Positions 7,718 through 16,299 of a stretch of DNA of 64,000 bases are shown in pieces. Position 1 is the first letter of the stretch, and each line of letters begins with the position of its first letter. The stretch comes from Arthrobacter sp. ISL-72 (GTDB lineage: Bacteria; Actinomycetota; Actinomycetes; Actinomycetales; Micrococcaceae), in assembly GCF_018613755.1 (NCBI RefSeq), contig NZ_JAGGPP010000004.1, positions 62,001 to 126,000 on the forward strand. Reading direction: 5' to 3'. The translations under genes and the position numbers were made by a program. The notes under the pieces were generated by a model, which was given only the letters and a program-made list of their open reading frames with translations, searched no databases and was not told the origin of the DNA.

Positions 7718-9646
7718 TCAGGCTTTGGCGCGGGCGCGGTTGGCCTTGGCACGCTCGTTGGTGTCCAGGATGACCTTGCGGATACGGATGGACTCCGGGG
7801 TAACCTCAACACACTCGTCCTCGCGGGCGAACTCGAGGGACTCTTCGAGGGTCAGGTCGCGCGGCGGCGTCAGGTTCTCGAAGGTGTCGGAGGAAGCTGC
7901 ACGCATGTTGGTGAGCTTCTTTTCCTTGGTGATGTTCACGTCCATGTCATCGGCGCGGGAGTTCTCGCCCACGATCATGCCCTCGTAAACCTCGGAGGTG
8001 GGCTTCACGAAGAAGGAGCCGCGTTCCTGCAGGTTGATCATGGCGAACGGGGTCACAACACCGGCGCGGTCGGCGACCATGGAGCCGTTGGTGCGGTACT
8101 CGATCGGGCCGGCCCACGGCTCGTAGCCCTCGGCGATGGAGGCTGCAATGCCGGCGCCGCGGGTGTCCGTGAGGAACTTGGTCCGGAAACCGATGAGGCC
8201 GCGGGCCGGAACGATGAATTCCATCCGGCACCAGCCGGTGCCGTGGTTGGCCATGTTGGTCATGCGGCCCTTACGGGCGGCCATGAGTTGGGTGACAGCG
8301 CCGAGGTACTCTTCCGGCACGTCGATGGTCATGTGTTCCATCGGTTCGTGGATCTTGCCGTCGATGGTCCTGGTGACCACCTGCGGCTTGCCGACGGTCA
8401 GCTCGAAGCCTTCACGGCGCATCTGCTCAACCAGGATGGCGAGTGCGAGCTCGCCACGGCCCTGGACTTCCCAGGCGTCCGGACGCTCGGTGGGGAGAAC
8501 CTTGATGGAGACGTTACCGATCAGTTCCTTGTCCAGGCGATCCTTCACCTGGCGGGCCGTGACCTTGGCGCCCTTGACCTTGCCGGCCAGCGGCGAGGTG
8601 TTGATACCGATGGTCATGGAGATCGCGGGATCGTCCACCGTGATGAGCGGCAGCGGCTGCGGGTTCTCGGCGTCGGTCAGGGTCTCACCAATGGTGATTT
8701 CCTCGATGCCGGCTACGGCGACGATCTCGCCCGGGCCGGCAGATTCGGTAGGAACACGGTCCAGTGCCTTGGTAGCCAGGAGTTCCGTGATCTTGACGTT
8801 CTTGAGTTCACCGTTAGCACGTGCCCAGGCAACGGTCTGGCCCTTGCGCAGGGTGCCGTTGTAGATACGCAGCAGCGCGAGGCGGCCAAGGAACGGCGAG
8901 GCGTCCAAGTTAGTGACGTGCGCCTGGAGGACACCGTTCGGGTTGTACGTCGGAGCGGGGATGTGCTCGATGATGGTCTGGAACAGCGGCTCCAGGTCTT
9001 CGTTCTCCGGAGCGGTGCCGTCAGCCGGCTGCTCGAGGGAGGCGCGGCCTACCTTGGCGGCGGCGTAGACAACCGGAACTTCGAGGATCTTGTCCAAGTC
9101 CAGGTCCGGAACTTCGTCGGCGAGGTCGGAGGCCAGGCCCAGGAGCAGGTCCATGGACTCGTGGACAACTTCTTCGATCCGCGCGTCGGGGCGGTCGGTC
9201 TTGTTGACCAGCAGGATCACCGGCAGGTGCGCGGCAAGGGCCTTGCGGAGCACGAAGCGGGTCTGGGGCAGCGGGCCCTCGGAAGCGTCAACCAGGAGTA
9301 CCACGCCGTCAACCATGGACAGGCCGCGCTCCACCTCGCCGCCGAAGTCGGCGTGGCCGGGGGTGTCGATCACGTTGATGGTGATGGTCTCGCCCTTGGA
9401 GGACGGTCCGTTGTAGGCCACCGTGGTGTTCTTGGCCAGGATGGTGATGCCCTTTTCGCGCTCCAGGTCACCGGAGTCCATGACGCGGTCTTCGAGGTGG
9501 TTGTGCTCGGCAAAGGAGTTGGTCTGCTTGAGCATGGCGTCGACCAGGGTGGTCTTGCCGTGGTCAACGTGGGCCACGATCGCGACGTTGCGCAGATCAC
9601 TGCGCGATGCAGTGGCTACCGCGGTGTTGGTGGTGGTTTCAGACAT
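7718..9646 (-). CDS. typA: Translational GTPase TypA/BipA
   Basis: A ribosome-binding GTPase of the EF-G family that aids 50S assembly and stress adaptation. The G1 motif AHVDHGKT is at residues 25-32, with DTPGHADFGGEVER (G3) and NKTDRPDAR (G4) following. Domains II, III and V follow in order, including RGRGELALAILVEQMRREGFE and the BipA-specific C-terminal region. Its 642 residues are slightly longer than the E. coli protein, at the C-terminus (RKVILDTNERAKANRARAKA). ATG 9646 is a clean start. A 276-bp region divides it from the divergent lipoprotein gene at 9923. Confidence 0.97.
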   Translation of the reverse strand: MSETTTNTAVATASRSDLRNVAIVAHVDHGKTTLVDAMLKQTNSFAEHNHLEDRVMDSGDLEREKGITILAKNTTVAYNGPSSKGETITINVIDTPGHADFGGEVERGLSMVDGVVLLVDASEGPLPQTRFVLRKALAAHLPVILLVNKTDRPDARIEEVVHESMDLLLGLASDLADEVPDLDLDKILEVPVVYAAAKVGRASLEQPADGTAPENEDLEPLFQTIIEHIPAPTYNPNGVLQAHVTNLDASPFLGRLALLRIYNGTLRKGQTVAWARANGELKNVKITELLATKALDRVPTESAGPGEIVAVAGIEEITIGETLTDAENPQPLPLITVDDPAISMTIGINTSPLAGKVKGAKVTARQVKDRLDKELIGNVSIKVLPTERPDAWEVQGRGELALAILVEQMRREGFELTVGKPQVVTRTIDGKIHEPMEHMTIDVPEEYLGAVTQLMAARKGRMTNMANHGTGWCRMEFIVPARGLIGFRTKFLTDTRGAGIAASIAEGYEPWAGPIEYRTNGSMVADRAGVVTPFAMINLQERGSFFVKPTSEVYEGMIVGENSRADDMDVNITKEKKLTNMRAASSDTFENLTPPRDLTLEESLEFAREDECVEVTPESIRIRKVILDTNERAKANRARAKA

Positions 9647-9922
9647 GCGTTATTGCTCGATTCAGTGGTGAAGTCAGCTGTGGTATCGCGACATTTCCAA
9701 CCGGAACGCACGACGGATGAGACCCTTTGGCACAGGGCACCTTCTACAAGTCTAAGCGCTAGGTCATTTATTGGCCTAAAAACCCGAAAACGCCGTCCCT
9801 TTGGGGGCTGTTACCAGATCGTCACTGGCAGGGTGGTAAACAGTGCCCAAAGTTACTGGATTTTCCTAAAGTCATGCCCCATCATTACGGGGATAACAGC
9901 ACTGCAAAGCCCGGAGACATAG

Positions 9923-10909
9923 ATGCGAATCGCCTCGGCTCTGACCCGCTTCGTCGCTCCTATGATCGCCGCGGGCGTTCTGATGGCCGGCTGCGGGCAG
10001 ACACCACAAACACCAGACGCAGCCCCCGAAGCGAACGGTCCCGACACCAGCGCCGCTGCCCGGCAGCAGTCCGGACAGGCGTCCGGGCAGCCGACCGGGA
10101 AGGCATCCCCGCAAGCGTCCGGGCAAGCGTCAGCCAAGGCCGCTCCCGCGAAATCAGCAGCCGCGCCCGTCGCTGCCGCGCCGGGCGAACCGGTGGCTGC
10201 CGGCTCCGCGGCGAAGGCGCAGCTGGTCCCGGAGCCCGACCCCGCCACCATGGTTCCCGGGTCCGTCTATAAGAACCCGGCGAACGGCCGCAATGAGGTC
10301 ATTGTCGCCAACATCAAGCGGACCGCCGTCCTCATCGGCGATTCCCAGTCCGAACCCGAAGACGGCTGGCCCCGCCAAGGCCTGGCCAAACTCGGCTACA
10401 GTGTCCATTTCTGCGGCCGCGGCGGCACGGGCTTCGTTGCCGCCAACGGCAAGACCGGCAATTACATCGACGCGCTGCAGCGCGGTGACTGGCTGCTCCC
10501 CTACGGCGCCCCGCCCCTTGTAGTCATTCAGGGCGGCGGAAACGATGCCGGCCGTGGCGCCACGGACGCCCAGATCGTGGCCAACGCAGAGCGCCTGATC
10601 GCATCCCTCAAGCAGCGGTATCCGGGTGCCAGGTTTGCCATGATCGGCACCCTGGCCCGGGGCATCTACTACGGCGGCGGCCGCCGTTCACAAGTGGACG
10701 CGCTGCTCGGCACGGTGGCCGCCAAGCACGGCTTTCCGTTCGTCAGCGTGGGTGACTGGCTGACCACCTACGATCTGGCCAAGGAGCTGGCGGACGCGGT
10801 GCACATGAACGCCGAAGGCCGAACGGCGCTCGGCGGCCTCCTGGCCGCAAGGCTCCAGGAAGTGGGTGTCCAGGGCCCGGCCGCGACGCCCGCTACAGCC
10901 GCCCGCTAA
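9923..10909 (+). CDS. Secreted SGNH-hydrolase-like lipoprotein
   Basis: A 328-residue exported protein. The N-terminus has a lipoprotein signal peptide with lipobox LMAGC (Cys about residue 25). A low-complexity Gln/Ala/Ser/Lys linker follows (about residues 28-100, built from repeats such as ASGQASAK). The C-terminal domain (about 130-315) starts with AVLIGDSQSEPEDGWPRQGLAKLGY, the GDS block of SGNH/GDSL hydrolases. It continues with VVIQGGGNDAGRG (the GxND block) and ends with DAVHMNAEGRTALG (the DxxH block). The substrate is unknown; an acyl or acetyl ester of a cell-surface glycan is plausible. GGAG precedes ATG 9923. Its stop overlaps that of the convergent ATPase gene by 4 bp. Confidence 0.8.
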   Translation: MRIASALTRFVAPMIAAGVLMAGCGQTPQTPDAAPEANGPDTSAAARQQSGQASGQPTGKASPQASGQASAKAAPAKSAAAPVAAAPGEPVAAGSAAKAQLVPEPDPATMVPGSVYKNPANGRNEVIVANIKRTAVLIGDSQSEPEDGWPRQGLAKLGYSVHFCGRGGTGFVAANGKTGNYIDALQRGDWLLPYGAPPLVVIQGGGNDAGRGATDAQIVANAERLIASLKQRYPGARFAMIGTLARGIYYGGGRRSQVDALLGTVAAKHGFPFVSVGDWLTTYDLAKELADAVHMNAEGRTALGGLLAARLQEVGVQGPAATPATAAR

Positions 10910-12732
10910 TTCGCCGGCAGCTGGGCGCGCAGTTCCCTTCGCTCACGCTGCTTCTCGGGGTCCGGAAGGGGTACGGCGGCGAGCAGCCGCTGCGTGTACG
11001 GTTCCTGCGGATCCCGCAGGATCTGGTCGCGGGTACCCTGCTCAACGATCCTGCCCCGCTGCATCACGCAGATGCGGTCCGCCAGCACGTCCACTACTGC
11101 GAGGTCGTGGGTGACGAACAGGCAGGCAAAGCCGAGGTCCTTCTGGAGGTTTTGGAACAGTTCAAGAACTTTTGCCTGCACCGACACGTCAAGTGCCGAC
11201 GTCGGCTCATCCGCCACCATCAGCTTCGGCTTGAGCGACAGCGCCCGCGCGATGCCCACCCGCTGCTTCTGACCGCCGGACAGCTCATGCGGATACCGGT
11301 TGCGGTAGCTCCTGGGCAGCTCAACCTGGTCAAGAAGGGCTTCGATCCGCTTCTGCAAGGCACCTCCCTTGGCCTCCCCGGCAAGGAACATGGGCTCGCC
11401 GATGCTCTCGCCGATGGGCAGGCGGGGATTCAAGGACGACGACGGGTCCTGGAACACCATGCCGATGTGCCGCCGCAGGTGGTGAAGTTGTTTACCGTTC
11501 TTTTTGGCAGCGGAAATGTCCTGGCCGACCACCCGCATGGTGCCGCCGGCGACGGGAAGCAGTCCAACCGCGGCGCGCCCGATGGTGGTCTTGCCCGAGC
11601 CCGATTCGCCCACAAGGCCCACCACCTGGCCCGGATAGATCACGAGGTTCGCCCCCTCGACGGCCCGGAAGGCAGGCACCCGGCCCTGTTTCGGGTATTC
11701 GATGGCGACGTCAGTCAATTCAAGTACAGGGTCGCCCTGGGGCCGGACTGCAGCCGCGGCAGCGAGGGCCGCGGCGTTCTCGCGCTCCCGTCGGACCAGT
11801 TCCTCGTGGTCCACCGATTCCAGGTCGGCATGCGTGGCGGCAGCCAGGGCTGCGATGACATCCACTACCTCGCCTTGCTCGGCGCCGCCCTGGCCGAGGT
11901 GCGGCACAGCGGCCAGCAGTGCCTGGGTGTATTCGTGCCGCGGATTGCGGAAGATCTGTTCGGCCGTTCCTGTTTCCACAATCAGCCCCCGCCGCATGAC
12001 GGCGATCCGGTCAGCCAGGTCAGCCACTACGCCCATGTCGTGCGTGATGAGCACAATGGCGCTGTCCAGCTTGTTCCTCAGGTTGCGCATGAGGTCCAGG
12101 ATCTCCGCCTGGACCGTGACGTCCAAGGCCGTGGTGGGCTCATCCGCAATCAGGAGTTTCGGGTCGCAGGACAGCGATTGCGCGATCATGGCCCGTTGCC
12201 GCTGCCCGCCGGACAGCTGATGGGGGTAGGACTTGAACGCCTTCTCCGGATCCGGCAGTTCCACCAGTTCCAGCATCCGCAGGGCACGTTCCTTGGCCTG
12301 GTCCGGTGACACTTCGTTGTGGAGCCGCACCGTCTCAACGATCTGGGCGCCCACCGTGGACACCGGGTTAAGGGCTGTCATCGGTTCCTGGAAGATCACG
12401 GCCACATCCTTGCCGCGGACATCCCGGATGTTGGCGGCGTTGGCGCCGAGCAGCTCTTTTCCCGAGAGGCGGACGCTGCCAGATACCCGGCTGTTGCTGG
12501 GCAGGAGGCCGAGCAGGGCCATGGAACTGGCGCTCTTGCCGGAACCGGACTCCCCCACGATGGCCAGGACTTCACCCGCCCGCACCTCGTAGTTCAGGCC
12601 GATCGCCGCGGGCACCCATTTCTTCTCCACGCCGAAGTCGACACTGAGATCGCGGACCTCAAGGACCACCGACCCTTTGGCCGGCTCCTGCGCCGGGACG
12701 GTGCCCCTTCCGGGGGTGATGTTGTCAGTCAT
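10906..12732 (-). CDS. Peptide ABC transporter, fused double ATP-binding protein (DppD-DppF type)
   Basis: A 608-residue protein carrying two complete ABC ATPase domains in one chain, equal to DppD plus DppF. Domain 1 (about residues 20-290) has GESGSGKS, the signature LSGGQRQRAMIAQ and LLIADEPTTALD. Domain 2 (about 330-600) has GESGSGKTT, LSGGQKQRVGIARALS and VADEPTSALD. It drives import of di- or oligopeptides through the two permeases encoded at 13466-16119. It stands apart from them because a plus-strand gene lies between. It therefore needs its own promoter; TAATAA at 12799-12804 (minus strand) is a candidate -10 box. A GAAGGGA ribosome binding site precedes ATG 12732. Confidence 0.92.
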   Translation of the reverse strand: MTDNITPGRGTVPAQEPAKGSVVLEVRDLSVDFGVEKKWVPAAIGLNYEVRAGEVLAIVGESGSGKSASSMALLGLLPSNSRVSGSVRLSGKELLGANAANIRDVRGKDVAVIFQEPMTALNPVSTVGAQIVETVRLHNEVSPDQAKERALRMLELVELPDPEKAFKSYPHQLSGGQRQRAMIAQSLSCDPKLLIADEPTTALDVTVQAEILDLMRNLRNKLDSAIVLITHDMGVVADLADRIAVMRRGLIVETGTAEQIFRNPRHEYTQALLAAVPHLGQGGAEQGEVVDVIAALAAATHADLESVDHEELVRRERENAAALAAAAAVRPQGDPVLELTDVAIEYPKQGRVPAFRAVEGANLVIYPGQVVGLVGESGSGKTTIGRAAVGLLPVAGGTMRVVGQDISAAKKNGKQLHHLRRHIGMVFQDPSSSLNPRLPIGESIGEPMFLAGEAKGGALQKRIEALLDQVELPRSYRNRYPHELSGGQKQRVGIARALSLKPKLMVADEPTSALDVSVQAKVLELFQNLQKDLGFACLFVTHDLAVVDVLADRICVMQRGRIVEQGTRDQILRDPQEPYTQRLLAAVPLPDPEKQRERRELRAQLPAN

Positions 12733-12809
12733 GACGGGTTCCCTTCCACCCAGACCACGACGGCACCGGAAATTAGTGCTGTGGCCTGGAATCCTGAATT
12801 ATTAGGTGC

Positions 12810-13439
12810 ATGAGCAGTGTGCCGCACGCCGGAAATGTTGAAGTCTTCAAAGCCCCCGCGAACAAATGGTTCGCCTGGCTTTCCTGGTTGATTGCAGCCC
12901 TTGGCCTCGCCGTCACTGCGGCCGTCGGCGGGCCGGCGGCCCTGCTGGGTGCCGGCCCGCTGCTGCTCGTTGCGTTCCTTGGCTGGCTGCTGTTCTGGAT
13001 GCCTTCCGTGGTGGTGCACGACGGCGGCATCACCTTGGAGAATCCGTTCCGGTCCGTTGACGTTCCGTGGGCCGCCCTGGTGAACGTCGATACCCGCTAC
13101 GCGCTGACGCTGGTCACCCCGGCCAGGAACTACGTCTCCTGGGCTGCCCCCGCTCCGGGCATCTGGGGAGGACGGAACGCCCGCCCGGAGGACCTCAAGG
13201 GGCTCCCCTCCGCCACGTACGGACCGGGGCAATCCGTGCGCCCGGGCGACCTGAAAACCACCGACTCGGGCCAGGCGGCCCGCCTGGTCCGCGGCCGCTG
13301 GGAAGAGCTGGTGGAAGCAGGGGCCCTGGACGCAGGAAACGCCGAAACCACGGCCGTCAGGGTGGCCGTTCGCTGGACGGCTGTCGCCGCCACCGTGGTG
13401 CTCCTGGCCGCCAGCTACTGGAGCGTCGCAGCCCTGTAG
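12810..13439 (+). CDS. PH-domain (bPH_6 type) membrane protein
   Basis: A 209-residue protein. Two membrane segments (about residues 22-42 and 44-64) are followed by a bacterial PH-like domain: VVVHDGGITLENPFRSVDVPWAALVNVDTRYALTL is typical of the CFP-6 / low-molecular-weight-antigen-6 group. The WAAPAPG segment and the AARLVRGRWEELVEAG helix are also common in that group. A last membrane segment is near residues 188-206. Function is unknown. It lies on the plus strand inside an otherwise minus-strand peptide transporter operon, with 77 bp to the ATPase start and 26 bp to the permease stop. Confidence 0.8.
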   Translation: MSSVPHAGNVEVFKAPANKWFAWLSWLIAALGLAVTAAVGGPAALLGAGPLLLVAFLGWLLFWMPSVVVHDGGITLENPFRSVDVPWAALVNVDTRYALTLVTPARNYVSWAAPAPGIWGGRNARPEDLKGLPSATYGPGQSVRPGDLKTTDSGQAARLVRGRWEELVEAGALDAGNAETTAVRVAVRWTAVAATVVLLAASYWSVAAL

Positions 13440-13465
13440 GGCGGATGCCGGGACGTACTGCATTC

Positions 13466-14581
13466 TCAGTCGCCTGCAGACCCGTCGGCTGTGGTCGCGC
13501 CGCCTGCGGGTGCCGGAACCTTGTCCGGCTCCCCGGCAGGCTTTGTGCCCCGGGCCTTCTTGGCGTTGAACTTCTTCTGCCGCGGATCGAACGCGTCCCG
13601 GAGGCCGTCGCCGATGAAGTTGATGCTGAGGCAGATCAGGACAATGAAAAGCCCGGGGAACCAGAAGAGCCACGGCCGGGTGGAGAAGGCCTCCTGGTTC
13701 TGCGAGATCAGCAGGCCCAGCGAGGTGTCCGGCGACTTCACGCCGACGCCGAGGTAGCTCAGTGCCGTTTCCAGGAGGATGGCAGCGGACATGGTCAGTG
13801 TGACGTTGACGATCAGGACGCCGATGGCATTGGGCAGGATGTGCTTGAAAATGATCCGTGCATTGCTGGCGCCTGAAATGCGCGCCGCGTCAACGAATTC
13901 ACGTTCCCGGAGCGTGAGGAATTCCCCGCGCATCAGCCGGGCAAGGCCCACCCAGCTGACGAGGCCCAGGAAGATTCCAAGGATCAAGATGCCGTTGCTG
14001 GCCGCGAAGCCCGAAAACCATCCGCCCTGGTCCCGGCGGTTGACGCTCTGGGCCACCACGGCAGCCAGGAGCAGGACAGGAATGATGATGATGACGTCCG
14101 TGATCCGCATCAGGATCGCTTCCACCCACCCGCGGAAATATCCGGACAGGCCGCCGACCACAGTACCGATCAGTCCCGCGATGATCCCGATCAGGAGCAT
14201 GATGATGATGGACTGCTGGGCTCCGCGCATGGTCATTGCAAAGAGGTCGCGGCCGATCCTGTCCTGCCCGAACGGGTGTTCGCCCCAGGCGGGCGGCCAC
14301 AGCGAGGCCGTGGGAACGCCGTCGTTGACGAGGGGCGAGACGTCCAGGTGGTCGTACTTCCACCAGCCCGGGATCCCGGCCCAGCCCACGGAGGTGAAGG
14401 CCATCAGGAAGATGATGGCAAAAATGAACAGGCCGGCGATGGCACCGCTGTGGCCCAGGAACCGCTTGCGGACAATCTGCCCTTGGCTGAGCCCTTTCGC
14501 TTCTTCCTCGACGGGAGCTCCCGGCGGCCGGGGGTGTGACTGTTCGGCGAGGAATTCTTCCTGCTGGGTTGGCTGGCTCAT
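13466..14581 (-). CDS. Peptide ABC transporter permease (DppC type)
   Basis: A 371-residue inner-membrane permease. A long cytoplasmic N-terminus (about 40 residues) leads to a first membrane helix and a periplasmic segment with HPFGQDRIGRDLFAMTMRGA, the OppC hallmark. Five further helices follow, with the EAA loop (EREFVDAARISGASNARIIFKHILPN) that contacts the ATPase. The C-terminus DALRD-type motif appears as GDGLRDAFDPRQKK. The last 35 residues are an Ala/Pro/Gly tail. Its ATG overlaps the upstream permease stop (ATGA), so the two are translationally coupled. Confidence 0.93.
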   Translation of the reverse strand: MSQPTQQEEFLAEQSHPRPPGAPVEEEAKGLSQGQIVRKRFLGHSGAIAGLFIFAIIFLMAFTSVGWAGIPGWWKYDHLDVSPLVNDGVPTASLWPPAWGEHPFGQDRIGRDLFAMTMRGAQQSIIIMLLIGIIAGLIGTVVGGLSGYFRGWVEAILMRITDVIIIIPVLLLAAVVAQSVNRRDQGGWFSGFAASNGILILGIFLGLVSWVGLARLMRGEFLTLREREFVDAARISGASNARIIFKHILPNAIGVLIVNVTLTMSAAILLETALSYLGVGVKSPDTSLGLLISQNQEAFSTRPWLFWFPGLFIVLICLSINFIGDGLRDAFDPRQKKFNAKKARGTKPAGEPDKVPAPAGGATTADGSAGD

Positions 14582-16119
14582 GCCTTAATCCTTACGCGGG
14601 GATCGAGTGCGGAATACGCAAGGTCTGCTATCAGGTTGAACACCATCGCGGTCACGGCCACGCAGACGAAGACGCCCATCACGGGGTTCGGGTCGGTGTG
14701 CATGATGCCGTCCAGGAAGAGGAACCCCATGCCTCGCACGGAGAACACGGTCTCGGTAATGACGGCACCGCCGATCAGCGCCCCGATATCGAACGCCACG
14801 ATCGTTGCGATGGGGATGAGCGCGTTGCGGAACGCGTGGCCCATCACGACGGACCGTTCGGAGAGGCCCTTGGCCCGGGCCGTCCTGATGTAGTCCATGT
14901 TCATGATTTCCAGCATGGATGACCTGGTGAACCTGGTGTAGCTTGCCAGCGACACAAGGATGAGTGCCGTGGTCGGCAGAATGAGGTGCGTGAAAGTGTC
15001 CAGGGTCAGGACCCAGAAGTCACCCTGGATGTTGGGGGTGCCGGCCCCGATGGTGGCGATGGGCCGGCCCCGCACCCTGCTGTTGCTGAAGTAGCTGGGC
15101 CAGGCCTGCATGAACCTGTCCATCAGGATCAGTCCGCCCACCAGGAAGGCCGTTATTCCGGCGGCGCGCATCGACTGGCCTCGGTCGTAGCCGCCCATCA
15201 GGTAGCCCGTCGCCACGCCGACGCCGATGGTCGCGACGCCGAGCAGGACGATCATGACCGCCGTCGCCTGGTTGAGCAGTGGCTGGACGGCGAAGTAGGC
15301 GACCACTCCCAGACCCACCACGATGAGGGAAGACTGCAGCGCCTTCCTGTTCTTGAGCCCGGACACCAGCAGCGTCACGGCAAAGGCAAGGCCAACTCCC
15401 GCAATGGCGATGACCACCGGTCCAAGACCCGGATTGCGGAACCACTGGACCACGGAGAAATAGATCAGGATGAGACTGACGGCGAGGAACACCATGCCGC
15501 CCGAAACCACCCGGCGGCGGGCCGCTCCACCCACGGCAACGGCAACGATGATGCCTGCGACGGCGCCAATTCCCAAGGCCACCGGCAGCGGAATTTCGGG
15601 GTTGCGGAGGAAATCGTTGAAACCGATGGCACCGTATTCCTTCAGCAGCACGGCAACCCAGAAGATGGGAAGCGAGAAGAACAGGAACGCCATGAACGTC
15701 ACCCCGTAGTCCAGCGCACTGTACTGCCGGAGCGCCGTAATGATGCCGAGGGCAATACCTATGAGGATTGCGAGGATGGTGGCGCCGGTGACGAGGGTCA
15801 GGGTCTGCACCAGCGCGAACCCGAGGGCCTCGGTGATTGGCTGACCGGCGATGTTCTTGCCCAGGTCGCATGAACCGGCGAACGGAACCAGGCAGCGGGC
15901 CGCTCCGCCGAGCCATTTGAAGTACCGGAGCGGGGCAGGAGTGTCCAGATCCAGAAGCTCGCTGCGCGAATCCATCAGCTGTTGTTTATTGGGAGCGCTG
16001 CTGGCGCGGAATTCTTCCAGCGGATCCCCTGACGACGCTGTCAGGAGGTACACGAGGAAGGATGCCCCGAGAAGTATGAGGGCGGCGGTGATCAACCGCC
16101 GGACGATGTACGTCACCAT
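14578..16119 (-). CDS. Peptide ABC transporter permease (DppB type) with a large internal membrane insertion
   Basis: A 513-residue protein, against about 310-340 for usual DppB. The N-terminal OppB block (VTYIVRRLITAALILLGASF) and central helices are normal to about residue 175. The OppB core resumes near residue 345 (LILPTTALILVSLASYTRFTRSSMLE, the EAA loop RTARAKGLSERSVVMGHAFRNALIP) and ends with the usual DPRVRIKA. Between them lie about 165-170 residues with some five extra hydrophobic helices. No frameshift or codon change marks the insert. The protein is coupled to the downstream permease by an ATGA overlap. A hairpin separates it from the binding-protein gene. Confidence 0.9.
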   Translation of the reverse strand: MVTYIVRRLITAALILLGASFLVYLLTASSGDPLEEFRASSAPNKQQLMDSRSELLDLDTPAPLRYFKWLGGAARCLVPFAGSCDLGKNIAGQPITEALGFALVQTLTLVTGATILAILIGIALGIITALRQYSALDYGVTFMAFLFFSLPIFWVAVLLKEYGAIGFNDFLRNPEIPLPVALGIGAVAGIIVAVAVGGAARRRVVSGGMVFLAVSLILIYFSVVQWFRNPGLGPVVIAIAGVGLAFAVTLLVSGLKNRKALQSSLIVVGLGVVAYFAVQPLLNQATAVMIVLLGVATIGVGVATGYLMGGYDRGQSMRAAGITAFLVGGLILMDRFMQAWPSYFSNSRVRGRPIATIGAGTPNIQGDFWVLTLDTFTHLILPTTALILVSLASYTRFTRSSMLEIMNMDYIRTARAKGLSERSVVMGHAFRNALIPIATIVAFDIGALIGGAVITETVFSVRGMGFLFLDGIMHTDPNPVMGVFVCVAVTAMVFNLIADLAYSALDPRVRIKA

Positions 16120-16226
16120 GTTGAAAAGCCTCGATATCCGGGCCGGGATCTTACCGGGCCCATCGCAGAATCGGTCCGGCTTACCGCGTGAGGTGGGCGG
16201 GGAGCCGGCAGAACGCCGGTGGTGCC

Positions 16227-16272
16227 GGAGAAGGCGCCGGGACGTTGGTGCTGTTGTCCCGGCGCCTTCTCC
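16227..16272 (-). terminator. Hairpin between binding-protein and permease genes
   Basis: A perfect 16-bp stem (16227-16242 against 16257-16272) with a 14-nt loop, in the 180-bp gap after the binding-protein stop. No T-run follows, so partial termination or protection of the upstream mRNA 3' end is more likely than full termination. Confidence 0.6.
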
Positions 16273-16299
16273 TGCTGTTCTTTCGCTGAGCTTGGGCCT

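Noticed and set aside
7601..9922. 773-codon open frame on the plus strand opposite typA
   Set aside because: Its composition and position are those of an antisense shadow in GC-rich DNA; the minus-strand TypA with full GTPase motifs explains the region.
10000..10230. Low-complexity Gln/Ser/Ala/Lys coding repeats in the lipoprotein
   Set aside because: A common disordered linker between lipid anchor and catalytic domain, not a DNA repeat element.
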